Assembly (NCBI GenBank): GCA_012959525.1
Contig: DUDB01000045.1
Span: 34,840-98,839 of the forward strand
Direction of reading: 5' to 3'
From: Planctomycetota bacterium
GTDB lineage: Bacteria > Planctomycetota > UBA1135 > GCA-002686595
Length of the DNA stretch: 64,000 nucleotides
The position numbers were made by a program, and so were the translations under genes. Of this stretch, positions 7,985-17,351 are shown in pieces (within the stretch, counting starts at the first letter, position 1; each line of letters begins with the position of its first letter). The notes beneath the pieces were generated by a model. It had not been told where the DNA came from. It did no database searches and was given only the letters and a program-made list of their open reading frames with translations.

Positions 7985-8992
7985 ATGAGCGAGCAGCGGC
8001 GCGCCCTGATTACGGGCATCAGCGGGCAGGACGGTAGTTTTCTTGCGGAGTTTCTCCTGCAGAAGGACTACGAAGTGTTCGGGCTCGTCAGGCGGACCAG
8101 CATCTCCTCGCTTGAGCGCTTGGCGGGTTTTGAAGAAAGGGTGACGCTGCTCCCCGGAGATCTGCTGGACGCTTCCAGCCTGATGAGCGTCCTTGAGCAG
8201 GCTCAACCCCACGAGGTCTACAACCTGGCGGCGCAGTCCTTCGTGCCCACCTCCTGGAGCGAGCCCGTTTCCACGGCCGAGGTGACCGCGTTGGGGGTGA
8301 CCCGACTGCTGGAGGCCGTGCGCCATGTGTGCCCGGAGGCGCGCTTCTACCAGGCCTCCACCTCCGAGATGTTCGGTCAGGCCCCCGCGCCCCAATCGGA
8401 GCAGACGCCCTTTCATCCACGCTCGCCCTACGGGGTCGCCAAGGTCTATGCCCACTGGGCCACAGTGAACCAGCGCGAGTCCTACGACCGCTTTGCCGTC
8501 TCCGGCATCCTCTTCAACCACGAATCGGAGCGCCGAGGCCAGGAATTCGTGACGCGCAAGATCTCCCGTGCCGTGGCACGGATCTCCTTGGGCCTACAGG
8601 ACAAGCTGGTTCTGGGGAACCTAGAGGCCTGCCGGGACTGGGGTTTCGCAGGGGACTACGTGCGCGCGATGTGGCTCATGCTGCAACAGGATGAACCAGA
8701 AGATCTGGTCATTGCGACAGGCGTGACCCACAGCGTAGAGCAGTTCTGCGAGCGTGCCTTTGCCGAGGTGAACCTGGATTGGCACAAGCATGTCGAGACT
8801 TCGTCACGCTACCGCCGACCAGCCGAGGTGGATCAGTTGGTGGGGGATGCGACGCGCGCCCGGGAGCGGCTCGGCTGGCAGCCCGAAGTGAGCTTCGAGG
8901 ACCTGGTGCGACGCATGGTGACCTGGGACCTGCATCGAGTGCGCCAGATCGAAGAGCAGTCTCACACCGCGGCGCCCGACCTCTCCCGTTAG
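7985..8992 (+). CDS. gmd: GDP-mannose 4,6-dehydratase-like SDR enzyme
   Basis: This extended short-chain dehydrogenase is expected to convert GDP-mannose to GDP-4-keto-6-deoxymannose, a precursor of GDP-fucose, GDP-rhamnose and similar sugars. It shows the NADP motif [15 protein letters not shown] at the N-terminus, the active-site STSEMFG and [10 protein letters not shown] (Tyr-xxx-Lys), and the Gmd-specific [10 protein letters not shown]. The first ATG giving the conserved start ([14 protein letters not shown]) is at 7985, so the protein has 335 residues, slightly short for the family. It ends convergent with the amidase gene, overlapping it by four bases. No downstream reductase or epimerase for this sugar is adjacent. 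Confidence 0.92.
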   Translation: MSEQRRALITGISGQDGSFLAEFLLQKDYEVFGLVRRTSISSLERLAGFEERVTLLPGDLLDASSLMSVLEQAQPHEVYNLAAQSFVPTSWSEPVSTAEVTALGVTRLLEAVRHVCPEARFYQASTSEMFGQAPAPQSEQTPFHPRSPYGVAKVYAHWATVNQRESYDRFAVSGILFNHESERRGQEFVTRKISRAVARISLGLQDKLVLGNLEACRDWGFAGDYVRAMWLMLQQDEPEDLVIATGVTHSVEQFCERAFAEVNLDWHKHVETSSRYRRPAEVDQLVGDATRARERLGWQPEVSFEDLVRRMVTWDLHRVRQIEEQSHTAAPDLSR

Positions 8993-9909
8993 CGGTAGCG
9001 CCTGAGGACAGCGGTCAGGTGCCGACCGGGGCACTTGGTCGATGTCCAGTGGCTATGACCCACCACGCGCGTGGCGCCGATGGCAAAGCCACTCCTCAGG
9101 GATCCCACTAGGCCGTGGAGAGCGGCTTGGGCTTGGCGCGTGGGCGGGCCGTTTTCGAAATTACCAAGCAGGCAAATGCCGATGTTGCCCACGTTGTTCT
9201 TGCCCTTGGCGTGGGCCCCTTGCCACTTCAGGGAACGTCCCTCGTAGACGCGCCCGGCAGGGTCGACAAGGAAGTGATAGCCCACGTCGCCGTAGCCCCG
9301 GCTGCTCATGTGCGAAGCTTGAACGGCTCGTACGGCTTGGTGGCCCACGGTCTGGTTCTCGTGCACTTTGGTGGAGACCGGCATGGCCGAGTGGTGCACC
9401 GTGATCCACTTCCACATGCTGCTGGCCGGATCCATCTCCCGTGGAAGCTCGGCGAGGGCGCCCCATGCGTCCCGACGGATGGTGCCCGGGTAGTGGAAGC
9501 CACTGTCCCGGGTCAGGCGGGCGAGTCCGGCGTTGGCACGGGCCTGCTGGGACTCTCGCGGCGTCGTGTGCTTCAGGACCCAGCGGTACTCGGCCAGGCA
9601 CTCTTGGCGCAGATCGGGCTCTGTTCGCATCTCCTCCGCAAGGCGCAGGTGGGCTTCGACTTGCCAATAGGTCGCGGAATTGGACCGGGGCTGGCGGCGT
9701 ATCCAATCACGGAGCGCGGGGACGAGTCCCGGGTTTCCATGGCGCATCCTCTGCCAGGAGGGGACGCTTTCGCGTCCGCTGATAGCGGGTTCCTCAGGGA
9801 ACCTCCCCTTGAGAGGGGGGTATGAGGCGCAAGAGGCCGCGACGAGGAGCAGCGGGGCAGCCCAGGGCCAGAGGCCTCGGCCAACCGGCCGGGTTGCAAC
9901 GCGTTTCAC
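8989..9909 (-). CDS. N-acetylmuramoyl-L-alanine amidase (PGRP/Amidase_2) lipoprotein
   Basis: I start this gene at the GTG at 9909, because a basic n-region and hydrophobic stretch then lead straight into a lipobox ending LLVAAS-Cys27. The ATG at 9960 is an alternative, and the much longer upstream reading frame is not credible. The N-terminal half (30-150) is helical and without a recognised domain. The C-terminal half is an amidase fold of the T7-lysozyme/PGRP type, with zinc ligands His172 (ITVHHSA), His285 and Cys293 ([12 protein letters not shown]). It would cleave the amide between MurNAc and the peptide stem. It is divergent from the TPR/HExxH gene. An outer-membrane location is inferred. 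Confidence 0.88.
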   Translation of the reverse strand: MKRVATRPVGRGLWPWAAPLLLVAASCASYPPLKGRFPEEPAISGRESVPSWQRMRHGNPGLVPALRDWIRRQPRSNSATYWQVEAHLRLAEEMRTEPDLRQECLAEYRWVLKHTTPRESQQARANAGLARLTRDSGFHYPGTIRRDAWGALAELPREMDPASSMWKWITVHHSAMPVSTKVHENQTVGHQAVRAVQASHMSSRGYGDVGYHFLVDPAGRVYEGRSLKWQGAHAKGKNNVGNIGICLLGNFENGPPTRQAQAALHGLVGSLRSGFAIGATRVVGHSHWTSTKCPGRHLTAVLRRYR

Positions 9910-10084
9910 CGCCCCAACAGGCTGCACCTCCCTCCCCAGACTGCATGATCCCCAACCCATAGAATCCAGAAATAGCGAACCCGAGCAGCCGAAACAAACT
10001 TCCTCTGGATTCTCTCCCTTGGCCTCGCGCCCACGCCGTGGCACCCTGACCCTCCAGGGCCTCACGGCTCCGGCACCCCCTACC
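9910..10084. promoter_or_regulatory. Divergent intergenic region (amidase / TPR-peptidase)
   Basis: The 175 bases between two divergent lipoprotein or exported-protein genes must hold both promoters. The segment is less G-rich than its flanks around 9960-10010. I found no convincing -10/-35 or GG-N10-GC pair, so no exact site is claimed. Confidence 0.35.
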
Positions 10085-13000
10085 GTGGCCCAATCCAGAA
10101 TCAAGCGGCAGCGCCGCACCCCTTTGCTTCTCCTCTGCACCAGCCTGCTGGTAGCCGGGGCCGCGGGGGCGTCGGTCGCAGAGCCGGGTTCTCGGACTTC
10201 CCAGGACCCCGCCCAGGATGAGCTCGATGAGCTCCTGCAGGCTGAACGTGTCGAAGCGGACCAACTGCGTCGTCGGGGACGAGGGTCCGCAGCGCGACGC
10301 CGGCTGTCCGAGCTGCTCGAGGATGACCCGAGCGATGCCGCGGCACGGCGCATCATGGCCGCGTGCAAGCTGGATCAGGGGCATCACGATCAGGCGCTGG
10401 CCGAGGCCCAGCGGGCCCTGGCGGATGCCATGGCTGGCGGCGATCGGGTCCTGGCCGCAGCCTGCGCTCGGCTTACGGCTGAGATTCTCGGCGAACTGGG
10501 GCGACGCGATGAGGCCTTGGCGGTGTTGTTGGGGGAGCTTGAGCAAGCGGATGGTTCAAGGGTGCCGCTCTTGGATACGGGCAGCAGTGCCCTCGATGCT
10601 TGGACTCTGGGGGAGGCCTTGCAGAGGAGCGGTGATCGGGAGGCGGGCCGTCGCGTCTTGGAGCACGGTTTGGAGGTCCAGCGTGATGCACCCTGGAGCG
10701 ATCACCTGGCCGCAGGTCGCTGCGCCCAGGCTCTGGGCCGCCTGACCCTGGCCTCCAAGTCTTTCGTTCTGGCGGAGCGCGTGGCCCGGGCTGGAGAGGG
10801 AAGCGAACCCGACGTGCTGGCCGCCCTGGCCGCCTTGTACTATGAGAGCGAGCGTGAAATCGAGGCCAGCGGTAAGCGCTCCGCCGCAGACCTGTACCGC
10901 GAAGCTCTCGAGCTGCACCCCACCCACGCACCATCGCTCCTGGGCCTGTTTGAGCTGCATCGCTACAACCGCCAGCGTGTGAGCCGCTCACCCGAGGACA
11001 TCCTGCATCAGCTTTTGGGGGCCGTCCCCGATTCCATCGCAGGTCGCGTGGCCAAGGTGTCAGCGAACCTAACCGATGGCCGCCTGAAGGCTGTCCGTGA
11101 GGACCTGGTTTGGCTGAAGGAGAAGGCGCCCCTGCGACGGGATACGCGCACTCTGCGCGCCGCCTTGGCTTGGGTCGAACATGATCGTGAAGGATGTGAA
11201 CAGCTTCTCGCGAAGCTCGCACTGGACGACCCTTCAGATAGCGCTCCAGAGCGTGGCGTCGGCGGCCACCTGGTTGCCCTCTATCGGTTTTCAGAGGCCC
11301 TGCCCTTCCTGCGCCGGGCAGTGGAGCGCGACGATGGGGATTGGGATGCGTGGCGTCTGCTAGGTCAGGCCCTGGCCAACACGGGAGACGAGCGCGCGGC
11401 CGCTCTGGCCCTCGCCCATTCGGAGAAAGTCGCCGGGGGACGACAGGATGCGCTGCGCAACAACCTCAGCATGGTGCTGGGGCGTATGGCTAGCGAGCAG
11501 GTGGTCGAGTCCCATGGGCCTCTGGAGTTCGCCTGGCAGCCCGAGGCTGCCGACGTTCTGCGCACTTATCTGGTGCCTTTCTATCTGGAGGCCCGGGAGG
11601 ATCTGGCTCAGCGCTATGGGCACACCGCGGGGGCCACGCGGATTGAGGTCTTCCGCGCCCACAGGGACTTCTCCGTGCGCTCCGTAGGATTCGAGGGCTT
11701 CCCCGCCCTGGGTGTGTGCTTCGGGCCGGTTGTCACGGCCCTCTCGCCCCTCTCGGAAATGCGCGGCAGGTTCTCCTGGGCGCGAACCGGGTTTCACGAG
11801 TTCAGCCACGTCGTGCACCTCGGTCTCAGCCATAACCGCTGCCCGCGCTGGATCACCGAGGGTCTGGCTACCTGGGAGGAGGTGCGCCGTAACCCAGCCT
11901 GGACGCGCAACATGCGCCGTGAACTTCTAGACACCGTAGCCAACGGGGACCTGATCTTGGTGCGTGATCTGAACCGCGCCTTCCGCGGGCCGCGCATTCT
12001 CTTCGGCTACTACCAGGGCGGCCTGCTGTGCGAAATGCTGATCGACGCGCACGGGTTCGGGTCCATGGTGCACCTCCTAGAGGAGTTCGACAGGGGGGCA
12101 GATCTCGACCAAGCCCTGAGTACCGTCCTAGGGGAGACCCCCGAAGAGGTGGACGCGGCCTTCGAGGCGTTTGTGCGGGACAAGCTCAAGGGCCTGCGCT
12201 TGGAGCCCCGGTGGGACCCCAAGGCCATCGTCCGATTGCGCTTGCGTCTGAAACGGGAGCCGCCCAGGGAGGACCGGGAGGAGTGGAGCCAGCGCTGGCT
12301 GGACGTGGCTTGGGGCAGCTGGCAGCGCGCTCGCCGGGTGGATGCGGAGGAGGCCCTGCGCATCGCCGCACTGGGGTCGAAGGACGGGCCGCGTGCCCTG
12401 GCCTTACGCGGGGAGATGGCCTTGGCGCGCGAGTTGCGTGCCGATGCACGCGCCCACTGGGAGGCGTCCGTCGAGGCCGGAGGACGGGACTACCGTGCGC
12501 TGATGGGGCTGGCCAGTCTGTGCCAGCAGGATGGCGACCTAGACGACAGTGAGCGCTACCTGCTCATGGCCGAGGAGTCCTTCCCCGGCTATGACTCTCC
12601 GGGCCTGAGCGCTGAGCGCAAGTTGAGCGCGCTCTACAAGGTCATGGAGAAGCCCGATCTGGCGGCTCAGGCCCTAGAGCGTTGGCTCATCTGGAAGGCA
12701 GGGGCCTACGCGGAGCGTCTGGAGGTTGCGCGGTGGCACCGCGACGCGGGGCGCTTCGATCGCGCGGCCCAACTCCTCGACGAGGCCAATCAGGTGGATC
12801 CCTTTCGGCGTGACCTGCATCTGGCCTGGGCCGAAGTGCTCGTGGAGGCTGAGCGTTGGGATGAGGCTCTGCGAGAATTCGAGGTTGGGCTGATCGTTCC
12901 GCCGGACGTGGACCTAGACCACCAGCGCTTCGTGGGCCCTCCCGGTGGCCTGCCCGGTGGGGTGGACCCCGAACATCTTCCCGCTCTACTCGCCCAGGGA

Positions 13001-13153
13001 ATGGACCCCGAGATGCGCGAGGGGCTGCCCCTCACCGCGGAGGAGCGGCAGTCCATCCTGAACCAGATGGCCGAGTGTGCCCGTTCTGCGGGGGACGAGG
13101 AGAAGGCCGCGGAGTACTCCGAGCGAGCTCTCGCCCTAGGGGAGGGCTCATGA
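10085..13153 (+). CDS. Exported TPR-rich protein with an HExxH gluzincin-like metallopeptidase domain
   Basis: The frame is open much further upstream, but a signal peptide (RRTPLLLLCTSLLVAGAAGA) begins right after the GTG at 10085, so I start there; the product has 1022 residues. Residues about 40-480 are alpha-helical TPR-like repeats. A metallopeptidase domain then carries HEFSH (571-575) and, 16 residues after the last zinc His, Glu592 in EGLATWEE, the HExxH...E pattern of gluzincins (peptidase MA-like). Residues about 700-1000 are again TPR-like. Its stop overlaps the start of the sulfatase-fold gene, so the two are coupled. The substrate is unknown; cleavage or scaffolding of envelope proteins is possible. 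Confidence 0.8.
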   Translation: MAQSRIKRQRRTPLLLLCTSLLVAGAAGASVAEPGSRTSQDPAQDELDELLQAERVEADQLRRRGRGSAARRRLSELLEDDPSDAAARRIMAACKLDQGHHDQALAEAQRALADAMAGGDRVLAAACARLTAEILGELGRRDEALAVLLGELEQADGSRVPLLDTGSSALDAWTLGEALQRSGDREAGRRVLEHGLEVQRDAPWSDHLAAGRCAQALGRLTLASKSFVLAERVARAGEGSEPDVLAALAALYYESEREIEASGKRSAADLYREALELHPTHAPSLLGLFELHRYNRQRVSRSPEDILHQLLGAVPDSIAGRVAKVSANLTDGRLKAVREDLVWLKEKAPLRRDTRTLRAALAWVEHDREGCEQLLAKLALDDPSDSAPERGVGGHLVALYRFSEALPFLRRAVERDDGDWDAWRLLGQALANTGDERAAALALAHSEKVAGGRQDALRNNLSMVLGRMASEQVVESHGPLEFAWQPEAADVLRTYLVPFYLEAREDLAQRYGHTAGATRIEVFRAHRDFSVRSVGFEGFPALGVCFGPVVTALSPLSEMRGRFSWARTGFHEFSHVVHLGLSHNRCPRWITEGLATWEEVRRNPAWTRNMRRELLDTVANGDLILVRDLNRAFRGPRILFGYYQGGLLCEMLIDAHGFGSMVHLLEEFDRGADLDQALSTVLGETPEEVDAAFEAFVRDKLKGLRLEPRWDPKAIVRLRLRLKREPPREDREEWSQRWLDVAWGSWQRARRVDAEEALRIAALGSKDGPRALALRGEMALARELRADARAHWEASVEAGGRDYRALMGLASLCQQDGDLDDSERYLLMAEESFPGYDSPGLSAERKLSALYKVMEKPDLAAQALERWLIWKAGAYAERLEVARWHRDAGRFDRAAQLLDEANQVDPFRRDLHLAWAEVLVEAERWDEALREFEVGLIVPPDVDLDHQRFVGPPGGLPGGVDPEHLPALLAQGMDPEMREGLPLTAEERQSILNQMAECARSAGDEEKAAEYSERALALGEGS

Positions 13154-15576
13154 GATGGCGCAACACATCCAGTCTCGTCTTCGTCCTCAGCCTGTTGGGT
13201 TGTGGCCCAGAGGAGCGGGCCGTGGTGCGCAATCTGCACCTGGACCCGCAGCTCATCGGCGGTGGCTCTCCCGGTGAGGCCATGGATGGAGCGGAGCGTC
13301 TCGTGCGGACTTTTGCCGTGGACGGGTCGGACTCCGCGGCCCTGGACCTGGCACCTTGGCAGGCGCGCAACGCCATCTTCCATCCGGCGAAATCCGGCCT
13401 GGGTACGGGTGTGCGCGCCGCGGAATATCGCCCTGAGGCGGGGGTTGTTCATGCAGCGCTTGAGTTCTCAGAGCCCTTGGCTGCCGATCAGTTCAATCGC
13501 ATTGAGTTGGACCTCCGCAGCTTTCGCAACGGCAACGCCACTCTGACCTGGGAGAGCGATGAGCGACCGGCGGACGTTCCGCTGGGAAGCCTGCGGGTGG
13601 ATGCCGTCACCCAGGCAGGTGAGCCCGAGACCCTGGTCCTGTCCCTGGTGGGGCACCCTGCGTGGCGTGGGACGATCCGCAAGCTGCGCCTCTTCCCCTG
13701 CTGGAAGGGGCCGCAGTCCTACGAGTTGCAGTCCATTCGCTTCCTGCAGGACAACTTTGATGGGGGGGCCGACCCGTCCAGCGAGTTTTCTTCCCCCGGG
13801 GGTGACAGCGGACTGATGGGCCCAACCCGCGACAAACGACGCACCTGGCCTAGCGATGCCGGCGTGCCTCTGACCGTGCAGCTCGATGCGCAGCACCCCG
13901 CCGCATTCCAGGTAGAGGTCAGCGCCACGGATGTAGCAGTCGGTGCGCCGGAGCAGGCGACTGTATTCGTCGTGGAGGTTCGGGCGCCGCGCCACGGTCG
14001 CACGCATCCTTGGGAGGAAGTGGCCCGTACAAGCTTCCCGCACGATGCACCCCGTCCCCTGACTTGGCGGACCCTGCGGGCCGACCTCAGCCCCTGGATG
14101 GGCCAGGATCTGCACTTGCGCCTACGCGGCTGGCGAGGATCGGCGCCACCCACGCCGGGCAGCGGTCAACTCTCCCGCGGGTCGCTGCTGTGGGCTAACT
14201 CCATGGTCTTTGATCCCGTGCCGGATCAGCGTCCACCGGATCTGATCCTGGTCACCCTCGATACCCTGCGCGCCGATGCCCTGGGCTGCTACGGCGGGCC
14301 CCCGGATACGCCCTTTCTGGATCAGCTGGCCGGAGAGGGCATCCGCTTTGAGGAAGCCATGAGCGCTTGCAACTCTACCCTTCCAGCGCACACCTCGATC
14401 TTGACGGGTCAGCCCGTTCCCACCCACGGGGTTTTGGATAACCGCTCGACCTTGTCCCCAGGGGTGCGCACTTTGGCGCAGGCGTTGCGGCAGTCCGGCT
14501 ACACGACCGCTGCCGCCGTTTCGGTCGAGCACCTGCAACCCTCCTGGTCGGGGCTCGGTCGTGGCTTCGACCGCTTCCTTGAGGTCGCGCCGGGAGCCAC
14601 AGTGGATGGTGCGCTAACTTTGGATGGGGTGGAGCAGTGGCTTGCCGAATGGGGGGAGGGTCCGCGTCCGCCAGTGTTCCTCTGGGTGCACCTGTTCGAT
14701 CCGCACACGCCCTACGGTCCACCCAAGGCGTTCCGCCGAGAGTACGAGAAGCGCCTTGCGGAGGCGGGGGAGGAGGTGCCACCGAGGTTGGCCGAACCGT
14801 CGAGCGTGGGCATCACGACTCTCACCCGGGAGGGCGAGTTCCTGCACGGCGTGAGCAATGGTGCTTTCGCTCGACACCTGTACCGCGCGAGCGTGGCGTA
14901 CACCGATAAGCTCGTTGAACGGCTCGTGGAGGGGCTGCGCCGAGCCGGAATCTGGGAGAGCGCCCTGGCGGTGATCACTGCGGATCATGGGGAGTCGCTC
15001 GGGGAACAAGACGTCTGGTACAACCACCAACGCATCCATCCGGCTGTCATGTCGATCCCCTTGATCGTGCACCTGCCCGGGGAGAGCGTGGGCAGGGTCA
15101 GCGGGGCGCGTGCCTCCAACGCGGACATTGCCCGCACCCTCGGGCTGTGGGGTGGCGTGCGCGCGCAGGATTGGGGCGCACAACAGCAGCCCGCGGGCCT
15201 GAATCTGATCCAGTTGGCCCAGGACGTCGATGCGGTCAACCGCCGAGTCTGGTTTGTGCACTCCAATCAGGCCCAGGCGGGGTGCCGCGACGGGGACGTG
15301 CACTACTTCCACAACCTGACCGAGTACCTGCAACTGGGGCCGGACCGGGCCCAGCCCGCGGGTATGGAGTTCCTCTACCTGCATGGGCCCGATCCCGGCT
15401 CATCCAGCAACCTGGCCGGTGTGCGCCCGGAGTTGGCCGCCCAGTACCAGGTGGCCATGCGATCCTGGCTGCGGGAGGTGTCCGGGGGGACGCACCTGCG
15501 CGCTGATCTGAGCCCCGAGCAGGAGGATCAGATGCGCGCCATGGGATATGTAGGCGGCGACGAGGGCTCCGAGTAG
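13150..15576 (+). CDS. Sulfatase-fold (alkaline phosphatase superfamily) lipoprotein without the FGly motif
   Basis: Start ATG overlaps the upstream stop (ATGA). The first 18 residues form a lipoprotein signal ending LLGC. Residues about 20-365 are beta-rich, with two sandwich-like regions and no recognised name. The C-terminal ~440 residues are sulfatase-fold: LILVTLDTLRADALGCYG near 380 with metal-binding Asp, LFDPHTPY and VITADHGESLGEQ near 615. The canonical Cys/Ser-x-Pro-x-Arg is replaced by Thr410-Leu-Pro-Ala-His414 followed by TSILTG. With Thr at the nucleophile site it cannot make formylglycine, so a phosphatase or phosphotransferase chemistry is as likely as sulfate cleavage. The protein has 808 residues. 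Confidence 0.82.
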   Translation: MRWRNTSSLVFVLSLLGCGPEERAVVRNLHLDPQLIGGGSPGEAMDGAERLVRTFAVDGSDSAALDLAPWQARNAIFHPAKSGLGTGVRAAEYRPEAGVVHAALEFSEPLAADQFNRIELDLRSFRNGNATLTWESDERPADVPLGSLRVDAVTQAGEPETLVLSLVGHPAWRGTIRKLRLFPCWKGPQSYELQSIRFLQDNFDGGADPSSEFSSPGGDSGLMGPTRDKRRTWPSDAGVPLTVQLDAQHPAAFQVEVSATDVAVGAPEQATVFVVEVRAPRHGRTHPWEEVARTSFPHDAPRPLTWRTLRADLSPWMGQDLHLRLRGWRGSAPPTPGSGQLSRGSLLWANSMVFDPVPDQRPPDLILVTLDTLRADALGCYGGPPDTPFLDQLAGEGIRFEEAMSACNSTLPAHTSILTGQPVPTHGVLDNRSTLSPGVRTLAQALRQSGYTTAAAVSVEHLQPSWSGLGRGFDRFLEVAPGATVDGALTLDGVEQWLAEWGEGPRPPVFLWVHLFDPHTPYGPPKAFRREYEKRLAEAGEEVPPRLAEPSSVGITTLTREGEFLHGVSNGAFARHLYRASVAYTDKLVERLVEGLRRAGIWESALAVITADHGESLGEQDVWYNHQRIHPAVMSIPLIVHLPGESVGRVSGARASNADIARTLGLWGGVRAQDWGAQQQPAGLNLIQLAQDVDAVNRRVWFVHSNQAQAGCRDGDVHYFHNLTEYLQLGPDRAQPAGMEFLYLHGPDPGSSSNLAGVRPELAAQYQVAMRSWLREVSGGTHLRADLSPEQEDQMRAMGYVGGDEGSE

Positions 15577-15598
15577 GTTCACACCCTGGGGTGAGAAC
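15577..15598. repeat. 22-bp near-perfect palindrome between sulfatase-fold gene and tmk
   Basis: GTTC-A-CACCC-TG-GGGTG-A-GAAC is symmetrical except for the A/A pair and the two central bases. It lies directly after the stop codon and about 24 bases before the tmk start. The two-base centre is too tight for a good RNA hairpin, so a protein-binding site is at least as likely as a terminator. Confidence 0.5.
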
Positions 15599-15621
15599 CC
15601 GCACCCTGTTAGCATGGACCC

Positions 15622-16260
15622 ATGACCGCGACTCCCTCGTACCCCGGCCGCTTCATCGTCATCGACGGTGTGGATGGCTGCGGCAAGAGCACCCAGGCGA
15701 AGCGCCTGGTGCAGTCCTTGCGCACCCAGGGAGAGGTGGAGATCCAGCACCTGCGCGAGCCGGGCTCCACCACCCTCGGAGAAGGGCTGCGCGAGTTGTT
15801 GCTCTCCCGGGATCAGGATATGGGCCCCGAAGTCGAGAGCCTTCTGTTCTGCGCTGCTCGCCGGCAGATGCTCGACCTCCTCGTGCGCCCCGCTCTGGAG
15901 AAGGGCCAGTGGGTCGTGTGCGAGCGCTTTCACCCGAGCACCCTGGCCTACCAGGGTGGGGCGGGTGGCGTCCCGACCGAAGTTCTTGCCGGACTACTCG
16001 AGAGTTGGGCCGGAGATCCCGAGCCCGACCTTGTTCTGATCCTTGATCTCGACCCCGCCGCCGCCAAGCAGCGCCGCGGGGAGTCCTCCGATCGTATTGA
16101 GGACAAGGGACAGGGGTTTCAAGAAGAGGTGGCACGTGCCATGCGGCACTACGCGAACACCCACCCGGCCGCGGAGCTGGTGCAGGGCGAGGGTAGTGCT
16201 GACGAGGTGGCGGAGCGCATCCGCGCCCACGTGGATGGACTGCGGGTGGGGCCGCGCTGA
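15622..16260 (+). CDS. tmk: Thymidylate kinase
   Basis: It phosphorylates dTMP to dTDP for DNA synthesis and dTDP-sugars. The P-loop IDGVDGCGKST lies near residue 14, the REPGSTTLGE block near 46 and the ERFHPSTLAYQGG block (family DR-Y/F-x-x-S-x-x-A-Y-Q) near 100; the RRGESSDRIE lid region follows. At 212 residues it is of normal length. Its stop overlaps the holB start by one base. tmk-holB is a common bacterial pair. Confidence 0.96.
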   Translation: MTATPSYPGRFIVIDGVDGCGKSTQAKRLVQSLRTQGEVEIQHLREPGSTTLGEGLRELLLSRDQDMGPEVESLLFCAARRQMLDLLVRPALEKGQWVVCERFHPSTLAYQGGAGGVPTEVLAGLLESWAGDPEPDLVLILDLDPAAAKQRRGESSDRIEDKGQGFQEEVARAMRHYANTHPAAELVQGEGSADEVAERIRAHVDGLRVGPR

Positions 16261-17351
16261 TGGAGTCCACGAGTCTCTATCCACCCCTAGGGCACGGCGA
16301 AGTCCTGCAGGGGCTTTGGGATGCGGCCCGCAGCGATCGGCTGCCCCACGCCCTCATCCTGCACGGGCCCGAAGGGATCGGCAAATACCATGCGGCGCGC
16401 TGGCTCGCCCAGGGCCTGCTTTGTGAGGGGGGACCAGGTGAGCCATGCCTGAGCTGCGGCCCTTGCCGCAGGGTTCAGGCAGACAGCCACCCGGATCTGT
16501 TTCTCGTGGATCCCCTGGCCGTCGGCCAGGATCGCATGACGATCCACTTCATCGTCACCCGGGAGAACCGACCCAAGTCGGCCTACTCGGGCCCCTCCAT
16601 CGAGAACTTCCTGCGCTTGCGCGCGGATGAGGGCGGGTGGCGCGTTGTGTGTCTGAGGGACGTGGACTCCATGAACGAAAATGCTCAGAACGCTTTCTTG
16701 AAGGCCCTGGAAGAGCCGGGGGAGAACACCCTGCTGCTCCTGACCTCGGCCCGGCCCGATGCGCTGCTCGAGACCATCCGGAGCCGCACGGTGTCCGTGG
16801 ACCTCAGTCGCCTGTCCATGGCCGACACATTGCACATCCTGGAGCGGGACGCCCTTCTGCCGGGACTGGAGGAGCCCGCCCAGCGTGAAGTTCTGGCGCG
16901 TTGGAGCCTGGGAGCCCCAGGCAAAGCCATGAAGCTGGCCAAGAGTGGGGGGGTGCCCATGCGGGCCATGATCGTGGATCTCGTGGCGGGCCGCTTACTC
17001 CCGGACGAGGCGGGGCCGGCTTTCTGGGAGCTGGACGGGGAGTTCCCCGGTAAGACCCCCGCCGCCCAGCGTCGTACCCGATCCGCCGCGCTCATGGACT
17101 TGGCGCTGGAGTGGCTGCTGGACGGTCGGCGTCAGGCGGCCAGGGTTCCGTTGGAGAGCCTTGCCCACGGTGGAGTCCTCGAGCCCCTTGGAGGGGTCCC
17201 AGAAGGCGCGCTGGAGTCCTGCATGGATTGCATCCTGCAGGCGCGGCAGGATGTGTCCTTGAACCTCTCTCCTGAGATCCTGACCGAGCGTGTCCTGCGT
17301 TCCCTCGCAGATCTCTCGGGCCATTCCACGGCAGCGGTGAGGCGACCGTGA
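16260..17351 (+). CDS. holB: DNA polymerase III delta' subunit (clamp loader)
   Basis: This AAA+ protein has a Walker-A-like HGPEGIGKYHAA near residue 37, in which the final Thr/Ser is replaced by Tyr, as expected for a non-hydrolysing delta'. It has the zinc-binding cluster CLSCGPCRRV near 62, the sensor region DVDSMNENAQNAFLKALEEP near 140 and the SRT block (TIRSRTVSVDL). It forms part of the clamp loader that places the sliding clamp on DNA. Its position after tmk supports the call. The stop overlaps the next gene's GTG start. Confidence 0.92.
   Translation: MESTSLYPPLGHGEVLQGLWDAARSDRLPHALILHGPEGIGKYHAARWLAQGLLCEGGPGEPCLSCGPCRRVQADSHPDLFLVDPLAVGQDRMTIHFIVTRENRPKSAYSGPSIENFLRLRADEGGWRVVCLRDVDSMNENAQNAFLKALEEPGENTLLLLTSARPDALLETIRSRTVSVDLSRLSMADTLHILERDALLPGLEEPAQREVLARWSLGAPGKAMKLAKSGGVPMRAMIVDLVAGRLLPDEAGPAFWELDGEFPGKTPAAQRRTRSAALMDLALEWLLDGRRQAARVPLESLAHGGVLEPLGGVPEGALESCMDCILQARQDVSLNLSPEILTERVLRSLADLSGHSTAAVRRP

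Noticed and set aside
8989..10368. 459-residue version of the amidase with an upstream extension
   Set aside because: The extension overlaps the divergent TPR-peptidase gene and is a Ser/Arg-rich low-complexity stretch; the lipoprotein signal marks the true start.
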